Part shown: piece after piece, positions 1 to 11,309 of the stretch
Layout of the letters: every line of letters starts with the position of its first letter
Numbering within the stretch: the stretch's first letter is position 1
Assembly (NCBI GenBank): GCA_022592435.1
Contig: JABYQS010000001.1
Location: forward strand, 992,001 to 1,056,000
DNA: 64,000 bases
From: Cerioporus squamosus
Taxonomy: Eukaryota; Basidiomycota; Agaricomycetes; Polyporales; Polyporaceae
Direction of reading: 5' to 3'
The notes under the pieces: model-generated
The model's database searches: none
What the model was told of the DNA's origin: nothing
Seen by the model: only the letters and a program-made list of their open reading frames with translations
Made by a program: the position numbers and the translations under genes

Positions 1-1173
1 CGAGAGCGTAGTCGCGCCAATGCAACGGAGCTTGCCACGAGCGAGCAGGGGCTTGAAGAGGTTAGCGGCGTCCATGCCACCTCCCTCCGCGCCTTGGCCG
101 GCCATGATGAGGTGAAGCTCGTCGATGAAGAGGATGACGCCGGGGCCTTCTTGAGCGGCCTTCTCGACTTCGTCCAGGACAGACTTGATACGCTCCTCGT
201 ACTCGCCCTTGTACTTGGCACCCGCCATGAGTGCACCCATATCAAGGGAGTAGAGACGGCAGAAGAGCGAAGCCGGAACGTCGCGGTTGACGATACGTTG
301 TGCCAGGCCCTCGGCGATAGCTGACTTTCCGACACCGGGTTCACCAACGAGGACGGGGTTGTTCTTCGTCCTGTGAAGCATATGTTAGCATCGAATTCAG
401 TTCGAGAGTCGATCGAACCTCCGAGATACTCACCTTCGGCAAAGGATACGGATGGTTCGCCGAATCTCGTTATCACGGCCAATGACGGGATCGAGCTTAC
501 CCTCTTCAGCAAGAGCGGTAAGGTCAGTCGCATACTTGCCCAATGCGTCGAAGCCCTGTTCCGCGTTCTTGCTGTCGACACGGCGGTTGCCGCGGATCTG
601 GTCGATAGCGGTCTTGAGGACCTCTTCGGTCAAGCCGGCCTCCTTGAGAACGGCCGCGATCGACGAGTCCTTGATGAGGGCGGCGAGGACGTGATCCTGG
701 GCGATGTAGGAATCGTGCATGGTCTTCCGGAGAGACTCGGCCTCACGGAGAACCTTCAAGGCGGCTGAGCTGAGAGAGATCTCGTCGGGAGGTGGGGATT
801 GGGTGGGGATGCGGACGATGAGCTTCTGCAGCCCACGGCGGACGGTAGTCTGAGGGACGCGTGATCAGTACGGGTCAATGAGTTGTGACTGATGAGTTTA
901 AACTTACTATGTCGCCGCCAGCCTTGTCGATGACAGACGCGAAGAGCGGATGTGAGCCGGTAGTCGCACCGCCAGCCTCGCCTTGGCCTTCGCTAAGGAG
1001 CACGAACGCGATGTGTGCGGGATGTACTGCAGACAAGACTTGTCAGTACCACGAATGTCCATGCACTGTGTTCGGAGAGACATACCTTGTGCGTTCGCGT
1101 AGTCCTTCGCGAGCTGGATTGCTGCTGCGAGCGACTCCTGAGTCTTGTCGGTGAAGTTCATAGAAGAAGCCAT
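1..1173 (-). CDS. HSP104: HSP104/ClpB-type AAA+ disaggregase, N-terminal part (runs off left edge)
   Basis: This is the 5' part of a heat-shock disaggregase that extracts proteins from aggregates in an ATP-dependent way in cytosol and nucleus. Exon 1 (1173-1086) starts [18 protein letters not shown], a typical Clp N-domain start. Exon 2 starts at 1026. A further intron lies near 850-905, and another near 372-433. The coding frame then passes through the Clp N domain ([13 protein letters not shown]), the linker ([20 protein letters not shown]), a Walker A motif (GEPGVGKS) and a Walker B region ([12 protein letters not shown]). All of this belongs to the first AAA domain. The second AAA domain lies outside the window. 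The start is the first ATG and opens directly into the conserved domain. Upstream DNA holds GAA/TTC modules and an AGGGG box compatible with heat and stress control. Confidence 0.93.
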
Positions 1174-1307
1174 GGTAGATGAAAGGAAAAAGAGTCAAGA
1201 GAAGAAGGGTATAAAAGTGTGATGGTCGTCGAAAGTAAAGTTGGGGGGACAGGGGAGACGCATCCCGAGCTGATATACTCTGGGCAGCGGGGCCATGGAA
1301 TGACCAC

Positions 1308-1364
1308 GAACCGCGACGAACGAGCTCGACCGCACAGGGGATGAGTAGAATGTTCGAGCTCTTC
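1308..1364 (-). promoter_or_regulatory. Candidate heat-shock elements plus STRE upstream of HSP104
   Basis: GAA at 1308-1310 and 1318-1320, an inverted GAA-n2-TTC pair at 1348-1355, and TTC at 1362-1364 form a loose cluster of heat-shock-factor half-sites. They lie 135-190 bp upstream of the HSP104 ATG. An AGGGG pentamer (STRE) is at 1336-1340. The spacing is partly off the ideal 5-bp phasing, so the HSF assignment is an inference supported mainly by the downstream gene. Confidence 0.35.
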
Positions 1365-1521
1365 CGTCCGACTGCCATTTCTGACGATGCTTCTGACGTC
1401 ACCGGTCTGACGCCTTCAGCCTGTCCCCGGACGCTCCCGGATGTTCTTCCCACGGCCACCCGGGCGTGCCGTATGCGCCTGTTGCCATATCGGGGCGCGC
1501 GCACCTCCTGCGTTGACCGCC

Positions 1522-2165
1522 ATGCTCGCCCGCCGAGCTCTCCAGGGCCTCGCCCGCCCGCTCACCCGCCTCTCCTCCACATCCACCCCCGTTCCCGCGC
1601 ACGAGGCCCCGTCTCCCGCCGCCGCCGTCCCCCAGTCCCCCAACTACGCGAACACATGGTCAACTAGCCAGCGACCCCGCCCCCAGGCCCACTCAGGGCC
1701 CCGCTTTGAGCAGACCATTATGGAGCTCCAGCCCAACCCGCTCAGCGCCATGGAGATGATCAGCAAGGAGCCCATCCGCGTTGTGCATGGTCGCAAGGCG
1801 GTCTGCGACGGCGGTGCGTATCTCAGACGTCTCTCTTGCTACGGTCTCCCTCTCATGTTGCCACAGGAGGAGGTCCGCTCGGCCACCCCAAGATCTTCAT
1901 CAACCTGGTTCGTTCTATCATTCTTTCCGATGACTACGAATGGTTAACCTATGGTATCATCTAGGACAAGCCCGGTCCTCGAGCGTGCGGGTATGTTCTC
2001 CTACCCATCCAGGAATGTATCCTGAAGCTTAACTGTCTTCCCGTCCGTCTCTTCCCACGTACACAGCTATTGGTATGTCCTATCCTCCGCCCACGTCCTC
2101 TCGACCGTGCTCACGTCGCTTCTCTGGTCAGCGGCCTCCGTTTCGAGCAGGCACCGCATCATTAG
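1522..2165 (+). CDS. NADH:ubiquinone oxidoreductase 13-kDa Fe-S subunit (NDUFS6-like)
   Basis: Complex I accessory subunit of the mitochondrial matrix arm, where the family binds one zinc. Exons are 1522-1813, 1867-1907, 1965-1990, 2067-2072 and 2132-2165, giving 132 aa. The N-terminus (MLARRALQGLARPLTRLSS) is a typical mitochondrial presequence. The C-terminal zinc module reads CDGGGGPLGHPKIFINL followed by DKPGPRACGYCGLRFEQ. Phases agree at all five exons (total 399 nt). The fourth exon is only 6 nt and encodes part of the Gly-Tyr-Cys step. Without it the frame stays open but a zinc-ligand cysteine is lost. The ATG used is the first that yields the presequence. Confidence 0.92.
2067..2072 (+). 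other. 6-nt microexon in the NDUFS6-like gene
   Basis: The hexamer CTATTG is preceded by CACAG and followed by GTATGT, both good splice signals. Joining it between GCGTGCGG and CGGCCTCC yields Cys-Gly-Tyr-Cys-Gly, as in the family zinc site. The flanking introns are 76 and 59 nt. Confidence 0.8.
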
Positions 2166-3779
2166 ATGACACGCGTCCTGTACGAGTCTGTAGCGGACCA
2201 ATGTCACTCCTCTCCGTATCTGCAACCGTCATGCCTTCGCGGCCCTTGTGCGTTTCTTTAACACCAGCTCCTTGCTGTGCGGTCCGGACACTGTTCCGCA
2301 TGATTTGCCGACTGGCCGGACGGTGATGTCGATCCTTGCCCTTGTCTGAGCTTCTACGAGGTACCTATCCATCGACTCCACGTCGAGTTGCCCGCTGCTT
2401 CCTCTCTCGCGCTGATCCCCTCAGACACCTCGCGTCACCGGCCCTGCTCGGGGCCCGTCAGTACTTCAGTGACCATCATGCGCAGCGAAGGTTAACATTC
2501 ACGTTCGGACGGTCATCCTTCACCGCCCTCATTTGCCACCAGTCGGGGGTAGAACTCCGGCATTTGAGCGGGCGCGAACCTGCCGGGGTTCCTTGTCCTC
2601 GGTATAGTCGACACTTTGTGGCAGCCGCCCGATTTTTTTCTCTGGACACGAGACGACACCCATCGCACAAAGCATATGAGTTTCACCATGAGCATGTTGC
2701 CACCATATGCGATAGAGGACGTTTCGCCGCTCAATCGGAGCAATAGGACCCTCCGTGCGGGATCTGCACGGCTCTAGAGAAGCAGCCATGCTGCAGTACG
2801 CTCCTCAGCCTCCATTGCGCTTGTGAACGTTTGCCGTACAGTGAGGCTTCTGTCCGCCAAAGTCCTCCCTCGACGGGCCCAGCTCGTTCCCAACGCACGA
2901 TTTAGAATGCTTCTCCACTGTCCTTCTCTGACACCTTATAACCGGACTCCCCGATGCGGGGCCCTCGCATGCAATCTCGCCCTCACGCGGCCGGCACACG
3001 CCAAGCAAAGGTGCACGTCCGTCCGTCTGTCTCGTGTTGATGCGTTATGGGTGTTTAATGCCTTTGTTTGATCGGTATCGACCACCTCGAGTACTGTACA
3101 AATACACATGAGATGTAGTCTAGGTATGATAAATGAGTAAACCACCCTGGGGAGACGGGTGGTGGATGCGATGCTGGCAGCATGCGACGCCGCGCCGCCT
3201 CGGGCGCGCGGGTCGTCCGAATAGTTCACTAATTGTAATGTACCATGAAAGCGAAGAGAGCGCGAGATGGGGGTTTGGATGGGACGGACGATAAGAGTGA
3301 GGGAGTGTGTGGAGGGACGCCAAACCAGCGGCGACCGCGTGTCACGTCATCGTGTCGTTTTCCGTGAAGGTCGACGCGTTGAAGAGCGACTGCGAGTGCC
3401 ACTGCGGGGTCCCGAAAAGACAGTCTGAATGTACAACGGTCCAATGAATGACGGATGAATGCAACAGATAAGTTCTGCGAAGTCAGGTATGCAGAGGCAA
3501 TGGGTAATGTGTATGCCGATTGGGAATATGGGGGATGACGGTGACTCGGATGATGGGGGCGATGAGGGGGAATTACAGAAGGTGATAGGGAGTCATTCAG
3601 TTGTGTGCGCGAGTAGCAGGAGCGCATGCCGGAGATGGGGATGAGAGCACAATACGAGCCGTTAAATAGGAACCAAGAGCGAGCGTGATATGCGACGCGA
3701 GACCCAGAAATGTACAGCAGAGAGGACGAAGATAGAGGGAGAGACAGCAACGAGGAAGAGGGGATCACTACCACAGGGG
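2166..3779. other. Intergenic, convergent 3' ends of NDUFS6 and kinase genes
   Basis: No gene is supported here. Open frames at 2336-2746 (+) and 3229-3774 (-) have low-complexity or unpatterned translations and no splice-consistent continuation. The part beyond about 3240 is probably 3' UTR of the kinase gene. I see no tRNA box pair. Confidence 0.5.
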
Positions 3780-6700
3780 TTAGCTGAAGTCGTCTGCTAT
3801 GCCTTCCGGTGACGTGAAAGACATGGGCGACAGCGGCGGATATTCGCCCTCCGCGACGGCCTCGAGCTGTGCGAATGGGGGTAACGAGCCGGGTCGCGTA
3901 TGCAACGTCGTTATTGGTGGCTACATATAAGAACAGACCTGGTGAGGTGGAGTAACAGCAGAAAATGTCGGGTGGAACTCACCACTTTGAAGATGGGGTT
4001 GATCGCGGACTTCGGTGCCAGGCCCGGACTGGATGGATAGCTCCCATGGGCCGACGCTCTCGGCTGCTCGTATGGACTCATCGGACCTTGCGGCTGGAAG
4101 TTGGTTGGGTGCTTCGGTTGCGGAGGAATGGTCAACGATGGCCTCTCCCCGCCGTCCGTCGTTACAAATGCGCTCCCGTTCTCCATCGTCGACTGACTCC
4201 CATTCTCGCTCCGGGCCCAAGGTATAGGCGATGAAAGAGACAGCATGTGCATGGGCGGCGGGGCGGGTGAGCCACTGTCGGATATAGACGAGGAGTCCAC
4301 CGACGCGCGCAAATGGAACTCGTTTGCAAACTGCTGCTCCATCGCCAGCGACGTCGACGACCGCAAACGGGGCGAGAATTCGTCCGACAGCGCCGTTCCC
4401 AAGGAAGACATGGATGTCATCCGGCTGATCCCTAGGGCGGACGGTCGATGTCGTAATCGCGTCGGACCAGGGTCGCTGTCGACCGTTGCGAAAGAGATCA
4501 CCGAAACGCCGCTTGGCATGTCTGTCGACGACATGGAATGATCATCGTCGAAGTCCCTGCGACGCGCTTTCGGTAGCCGTTCGTCGCGTCGCCAGTCCCC
4601 TCGGGGATGGGACTCGCCAGGACCGCCAAAGCTGCCTCCTGCGGCGTCGACGGAGGATACCCCGTGGCTTTGTGTCTGACGAATGGGGCCCGCGGCTGCA
4701 GGCTGCTTCTGTACGCGAGGAGCCATCAGAGCGAAACTGCTGCGCCACTCGAACTCCGACGACGACGAAGGGTCGCGGAATCGTTTGCTCTTCTCCAACA
4801 CCGCGCGGGCTTGCTCTCTCTGCATCTTCTCGGCGAGCAACCGACGCTGCTTCTCCGCATCCCGCTGAATGCGCGCGGCCTCCTTCTTCCGTTGCTTGGG
4901 ATCCATGATAACGCGAGGAGCAGCTTCCTGAATAGGAGAGAGTTCGGACAATGAACGGCTGTCGGTACTCGAGGACTGGGTGCGCTTGAGGGACGGGGTC
5001 GATCCAGCGGAACTGACGGGGATCTCCTGCACGGGAGGGAGGGCCTGCGAAGAAGCCTTGTCTGAGTGTCCGAACATAGTGGCGAGGCCCCACTTGCTCG
5101 TCTTCTTCCCGAAGCTGAACTTGCCCAGCTTGCCGTGAGCCTGCTGTTGGGCAACTTCTTGTATAGTCCCGTTGGCGATTTCTTGGATGGAGTCCTCGAT
5201 GTGTGGCCTGGAAGGGTGTTCCCGGAGCATCGGCGACGTCTGGACGTCCATAGACTGTGGGAAGCCGTCTGGTGGTATCTCGACTTGCGGAGAGACGTCC
5301 ATGGGATCCCAGTGTCCTAATGAGTCGGACGCCTGTGATGTCCAACCATGGGACTGCTCCGAAGGAGTACGGGACCGCGCGGGAGACGCGCCATTGGAAA
5401 GGCGGACATGAACGGGGTCTTGAGGAAAGATCCGTGAAGAAGGCGAGTCATAGAACGACGACCGATGAGACGAGGATGCGTCTGGGATCTGGACGGTGGC
5501 AGCTTGGGGTTGTGCTTCGAACTCGGGCTTCCCAGGGACGGAGTGGTGGGAGTGAGACGGGGGAATATTCCGAGGGGTGACAGAGGGTAATGAACGAGCA
5601 GAGGACGCTCCGTTGATTCCGTTCCGTTGTGGTGCGCGTACAGGCAGTGCGTGTCCGTTCGACGTAGCTGTCGAGAAGGTTCCGGGAAATCCAGGCGGGT
5701 TGTTGAGCGGCGTTGTCTCCAGAAGGTACTGGTGCTCGAGGCACTCTTTGCTCGTCAGACGAGCTTCGGGGTCGTACTTCAGCAGGTCAGCGATGCATTC
5801 GACAAGTTTGATGGGCACCGAGCGATCGAACAGAGAGTAGATATCTCTGGGTGGGATCTATATCACAAATCGAGTTAGGTGAGTAACTCTGAGCTGGATA
5901 TATGCGTACCTCTGGAAACGAGAATCCTACTGCCCGTGCCATCTTGACACCACGGGGCCACTTGCCTCCACCTACAGGCCTGCCCCGCGCGTCCAAACCG
6001 TAGTCCCTGCATGGATCGCCAAGCAGTTCACATATCCTCGCCACCTGGTCGACCTCTCCCTGGCCCGGAAACAGAGGTCTGAGGTTCACCAACTCAGCCA
6101 TGATGGTGCCGAGCGCCCACATGTCGACAGGGTTCGAGTAGTCGCGGCTTTTGAGGAGTACCTCCGGAGCGCGATACCATCGGGTAGACACATACTCAGT
6201 GTACGGAGGTTTGCTCTTCGTCTCCCTAGCCAATCCAAAGTCCGCGAGTTTGACGATGACGACGACATCACTCTCCGGAGGAGACTCGGGGGTAGCGTAC
6301 GGGGAGACAGGGCGGTAGTCATACAACCCCGTGGTGGTCACCAGAAGGTTCTCTGGCTTCATGTCACGATGGAAGTAGCCGGACTCGTGTATGTGATGGA
6401 GGCCCGACACAACCTGCCGGAAGATGGAGGATACTAGGCCGCCCGCCAGCGGCTTACCTTTGCGAGTCTTGATGAGCTGGTACAGGTTACCCTCCATGGA
6501 CTCGAAGACGAAGTAGAGCTCCTTTGTATCGGGGAGGAGGAAGAAGTCGTAGAGCGGTATGATGTTCGGGTGGTACGGTATCGCGCGCAGCGACTGTCAT
6601 AGACTGCCGTCTTAACGACTGCGTCGAACAAGAAGCAAGAGCCACGCACCTCGAGCTCCTTGAGCTTCTTGCACTCGTCCCAACCGCCTTCCCACTGTTT

Positions 6701-7218
6701 CTTCATCCTCTTGACGGCCACCAGTCTCTTGCTCGCATATTCCGGCCTCGCCCCGGGACCGCACTGCATGGCCGACAAGGGCGTATTGGGCGGTAGCGTC
6801 CCATGCCAATCGCAGAGCCATACGGTTCCAAAGGACCCATCTCCAACCAACTTGAGCGGTGTGTATGATCGCGTGGAGCCTAGGAGAGAGGGGAAGGGCA
6901 TTGATGCGTGAGCCAAATACGCACCACAAGACCACGAAAGGGGATGCGAGGAGGGCGGAAATAATACTCACTGCTTCTGGCATCACCAACGACGAGTTGG
7001 CCATTCTGCACGGAGACCGAAGGGACGGCTTGGACCGTGATGCGCTCCTTCGCGGACGGCGCCTGGACGCGCTGGTTGGCGGGAGGAGGATGGGGCTGTT
7101 GAGGGGGCGGGTGGTTGTGGTGTGTGGGATGAGAGTGACCGTTCGGCATGTGCGTCGGGTAGGGGTTGTGGAGGTGGACTGGTGGATTATGGCCTTGGTG
7201 GACATGGTTTGTGTACAT
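3780..7218 (-). CDS. Ime2/RCK-family Ser/Thr protein kinase (Crk1-like)
   Basis: Large regulatory kinase of the Ime2/MAK family. Known members control meiosis, morphogenesis and mating (for example Ustilago Crk1). Exons 7218-6972, 6879-6650, 6593-5910, 5857-3983 and 3920-3780 total 3177 nt, giving 1058 aa with all phases matching. Residues 1-82 are a His/Pro/Asn-rich leader. The kinase domain runs from about residue 90 to 435: glycine loop VGDGSFGTV, lysine in VAVKRMKK, HRDMKPENLL, DFGLAR, then the dual-phosphorylation motif TEY in YTEYVSTRWYRAPEV. An insertion of about 25 residues sits between the catalytic loop and DFG, a known Ime2-group trait. The remaining 600 residues are Ser/Pro-rich and probably disordered. 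The ATG at 7218 is the first after an in-frame stop. The first exon is inferred from splice phase; the kinase core is certain. Confidence 0.9.
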
Positions 7219-9008
7219 GATATGAATGTAGCTTGCATCGCCCACGGACGGAAGGGATTAGGAAGGCGCAGGGCGTGGGCTTAGCGCATGAAGGAGGCAA
7301 TAAAGATAGGGCGGAAGGGGCGGGGAGAGACGACGGCGGGGCGGGAGGGAGAGGGAAACGGAAGAGAGGGCGGAGGAGGGAAGGGGATGGCAGGGAGAGA
7401 GCGAGCACCGAGCGCTCGCACGCTCTCTCGCGCGGAAGACGAGAAACAGAAACCAGACAGCCGATCATCACCCTTTATTTGTTAGTTATTTTCCCCTATC
7501 CGCCGCCCACCCGGTCCCGAATCCCCGCCCGCCTTTCCTTTTCCGGATTATCCCACCGACCGGAGACGCCGCCCCCGTTGCAGACGTCGCAGAGACGCAG
7601 CCAGTCGCAGCCTTCTGCCATGGTCCTCGTCCTGGCTTGTCCTCCTTCCTCTCCTCCTCCCTCGCCACGCAGGCGGAGCTGGCGCACTTTGCACCCCAGA
7701 TGGCCCGAGATGCGCCTTCGGGATCATAGCGATCGAGTAAACACTGTTCGCTCGGTAATCATCGCACTTGCCCATCGGCGGCCCCAGCGGTGCATGCCTC
7801 CACTGCGGCGCCTTCCATGCCGCCGTCAAAACTCTTGATTATGATATCGATCCTCTCGACCAGGCCTCGTCTGGTGGGTTGCAAGCCGAGGTAATCCCTC
7901 GGGATGCCACGGCCCACGGCAAGAAGTATTAGATGCGGCGCCCTCCCCGCTAACGCCACAGCGTCCATTGACTTGCGAGTCTGATGGGCTGATTGGGTAG
8001 GTAGGTTGATGGGACGAGAAGCGGGGGTGCGCGTGGACTGGGACGCCTCTCACTTCATCGAACCTTTCTTTTTTAGCCGTCCTTCTTCTGACGTGTGCTC
8101 CAGATGCAACCCACTTCGCCTCAGCCACGTCGTCACCCGGCCACCCGTTGGTTTTCCCGCCACCACCACCACTCCGCCCTCCACGAGCAGCCAGCCAAGC
8201 GACGCCGCTACACCCGCCCCGACGCCCCGACCCACCGCCTCGGGCGACACACAGTCCGCAGCCTGCCCGCCCAGTCTGTTCCAGCTGTCAACGCGATGAG
8301 CCGCGATCAGCGGATGATGACCCGCAGCGCCGTACGCCCGCTTCTCAGCTCTTCCCATCCCACATCCCCACGCCGGAGACGAACGAGAACTTTGATCGCG
8401 ATCCGTCCGCTTCACTAGCCTCCTTCGAGCATGACACGTCCCCCAGCCTCGACTCTCGAGCTACCGGTGCTTGTCCACGAGGCCTGCCACGAATTGCACC
8501 GCTTGCGAGTACATAGCACGCTCGCTGCTTTTTCCGTGCTGCTCCTTCGTCTCAAGGTAACCGCCACGCCAAAAGCGGACACTCTCGCTTCCGGTTGGCG
8601 CATGTTCTTGCAGCAAACTCGGCTCCCTTCCGGCTTCCTGTTTCCACACAGCTGGTGACCCTCGCTAGCTGCATGGCTTCCACAGCCGTGGTGTGAGAAA
8701 GGCCGCCGAGTCCCGATAAACTGCGCAGATGGATGTGCCGGAGAAACGTCGGCACTAGGTCATCGCGCATGTCGAGCGTCTAGGTTGCCCGATTCAGATG
8801 TAAGTACGCATCAGAGTAAGGATGCCACCGCCGGTACCATATCACTATCCGAATTGAATCTCACTAGAAATGTCATTATACATTTGGGTACATCGTACAT
8901 GAATACTGCGCATCTATATCCAACCCACCACAAGGAGGTTTCTCCTCCGCCTCCTAGAGGACCCCCAGTAAATTAATCCTCGAACAACGACGGCTGGCTG
9001 GCCGCTAT
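7219..9008. other. Intergenic, purine-rich kinase promoter and unassigned DNA
   Basis: The first 250 bp upstream of the kinase are strongly G/A-rich on the + strand, probably promoter and 5' UTR. Several open frames (for example 7759-7968 on the - strand and 8095-8516 on the + strand) have protein-like stretches but no recognisable domain and no convincing exon chain. I cannot assign a gene. Confidence 0.4.
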
Positions 9009-10324
9009 CTAGTACGGTACTTCGTCGAACAGCTTGGAGACGCTCTCTCCATAATGACTGCGTCGAATCACCTCCGCGAGCACGTTGCCGATGTCGATGA
9101 CCTCGATCTTCGAGCACTTGGCAACGTTCTCCGCTTGCGGCAACGTGTTGGTCACGATGAGCTTCTCCAACACCGACTCCTCCACGTTCTTGAGCGCGTT
9201 GCCGCTGAGGATGCCGTGCGTGACCAACGCGTACACCTTGCTCGCGCCCGCCTCCGAGAGGTGTTGCGCCGCGAGACAGAGCGTGCCGCAGGTGTCCGCC
9301 ATGTCGTCGACCAGAATGGCGATCTTCTCTTTTACCCGACCGACGAGAACCATGCGCGACACCTCGTTTGCCTTCTTCCGTTCTTTATGGAACAGCGCGA
9401 AGTCGACACCAAGACGGTCCGCTATGGACGTGGCTCTGAAAGAAGGTTTAGGGCGCTGAACCGAATATGCCGCGACGTCGGGACATGCCTTTTCGCACCG
9501 CCAGCATCCGGTGACACAATTGTGATGTCGGCAAGGTTGAAGTTTGTGCGGATGTACTGGATGGCAGATGGTTCCGCGTATAGCTAACAGGCCGGCATAC
9601 GTGAACTTCAATGGGACAAGACACCTAGACGGACGTCACTCACGCTGCGTTATACAAGAGATATGAGCATCACGATGCAGCTCAGGAATGACGAGACACC
9701 CACTTGTCTACTGGTACGTCAAAGAAACCCTGTATTTGCGAGGCATGCAGGTCCATGGTCTGGATTACGTCCAAGGCGGTCATGTTCGTGAGGGCGGAGG
9801 CGAAACGAATGGGGACCGGCTACTTACGATGACATGGTCACAGCCTGACTTTTGGAGCATGTTGGCCACGAGCTTGGCCGTGATGGGTGCGCGACTCTTG
9901 TCCTTCTTGTCCTGGCGGGCATATGGATAGAGGGGTAGGATCGCCGTGATACGCTTTGCACTGGCAATCTTGCAGGCGTGGATCATGATGCAGACCTCCA
10001 TGAGGGCCGTGTTGACCTCGCCGCAGCCAGTGTTGATGATGTAGACGTCGTCCTCACGGACAGACTCTGTGATGCGCACATGGCTCTCCCCGACACCACT
10101 CTTGGTAACCTCAGCCCTTGCCAGAGAAACACCGAGCCTGAGAAGCAGCAGTGTCAATCTGGAAGTCTCAACACTGGATAAGAAGCCATGCGCACCTCCT
10201 AGTGATAATCTCAGCCAGCTCGGGATGGCTGGTGCCTGCGGCGGGGAACGTTGAGGCGTTGGGCGAATCGATGTCTGTGCAAGGACGCACCAGTGAAGAT
10301 TTTGATACCGTTCCCAGTGAACAT
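9009..10324 (-). CDS. PRS: Ribose-phosphate pyrophosphokinase (PRPP synthetase)
   Basis: Makes PRPP from ribose-5-phosphate and ATP for purine, pyrimidine, His, Trp and NAD synthesis, in the cytosol. Exons are 10324-10291, one of 40 nt, 10137-9828, 9759-9704, a single nucleotide at 9644, 9583-9489 and 9435-9009. They total 963 nt, giving 320 aa, the usual length. Visible motifs are [37 protein letters not shown], the flexible-loop [10 protein letters not shown] and the PRPP-binding loop [10 protein letters not shown]. Two oddities stand out. The conserved PVDNLYAEP needs one extra base, supplied by a C flanked by CAG and GTGAGT. The intron at 9488-9436 begins GC. An ATG further upstream in a possible 5' UTR exon (near 10500) cannot be excluded as the start. 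Confidence 0.93.
9436..9488 (-). other. GC-AG intron in PRS
   Basis: The 53-nt intron starts GCATGT and ends TTTCAG, with a CTAAAC branch-like site 14-19 nt before its 3' end. It joins GGAKR to ATSIADRLG with phase 2. No GT donor nearby gives this frame. Confidence 0.75.
9644..9644 (-). other. Candidate one-nucleotide exon in PRS
   Basis: On the - strand a lone C lies between AACGCAG and GTGAGT. Introns on each side would be 59 nt (9703-9645, GTGGGT...CAG) and 60 nt (9643-9584, GTGAGT...TTAG), the normal length here. Including it makes GAC-AAC-CTA-TAC, the family DNLY. Skipping it shifts the frame. Confidence 0.6.
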
Positions 10325-11309
10325 CGTAGACAAGTCGTTTTAGCAGAAGTCCATGAAACCAATAAAGATACAAGCGCAAGATGGTGGGGAGTGTAGGAGG
10401 TGGGGAATTCGAACGGTGTGGAACGGAGGTGAGTCTCTGCAAAACCCGGTGATTTCATTAGGCTCCGGCTTGCCGTCTTGGGCCATTTTCTTCGTCCTGT
10501 GCTGCTGATGTAATGTCTGACTGTCACGTGAATGTGCACTCAACTCGGATTCCCAGTTTGGCAGCCGGGCGCAACGTCCTGAACCACAACACTCACCTCA
10601 CTTTGCAAGGACGGTCAGACGGGATGGGGACGTATACCAGGTCTCTTCTTCTAAGTTACACGGTCACTAAACCTCTACCGCATGGGCGCAACTGCGTCTT
10701 GTAATTCTCATCATGCCGTGGGAGGCAGCGCAAGAGTGCTCGGAGTATCTCAGGCCAGTGCTCTCCAGTTTTCGCGAAGGTTACGATGCTTCCCCCGCCA
10801 TCGCGGCGCCCTGGGAGCCGCTGCTCAATGCGATGTGACATGTCAGGTATGTTGTCTCACACTCACTGGCTCAATTTATCCGATTTTGCTCATCACTTTC
10901 CGTCAGAGGAGGTCACGCGAGGATGCACGTCCATCCCGTTCTGAATGAATGGGCCATAGCTGGCTTACAGACATCCTGTTGCGAGGCATCCTGGATTGTA
11001 CGCAGTAGTCTGGTGGTCACACTCACCATGGTCGCTCGAGGAAGACTTCCTCCATGTCCACTAACGGATATAGAACCCGGCCAGCATGCGGGTCGGACTT
11101 CCTCCATGTGTTCCGTTGTTAATGCGGAAGCTCCTGCGGTACGTGTTCCAACGAATCGGAGCGTTCTCCGTGAACCTTGCACTACAGCGTGCAGTGAGAA
11201 CCAAACTTTACACTAATGGTACTAATGCGCGGGTAGGTGCTCATATATCGCGCCATGGTCTTCGCAGCGTCCGACCTTTCGACTGTCACGACAACGACGC
11301 CCTGTCTCT
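10325..11309. other. Intergenic, divergent PRS / oxidase promoter region
   Basis: A CACGTG E-box is at 10525-10530, about 200 bp upstream of PRS. A short frame beginning near 10483 on the - strand could be an upstream exon or 5' UTR. No further gene is supported. Confidence 0.45.

Noticed and set aside
3229..3774. 181-codon Ser/Leu-rich frame
   Set aside because: Low-complexity pyrimidine-rich DNA in the kinase 3' UTR; no domain.
8095..8516. Overlapping proline-rich frames suggesting a gene
   Set aside because: All frames are open because of C-rich sequence. No start context, splice chain or family is visible.
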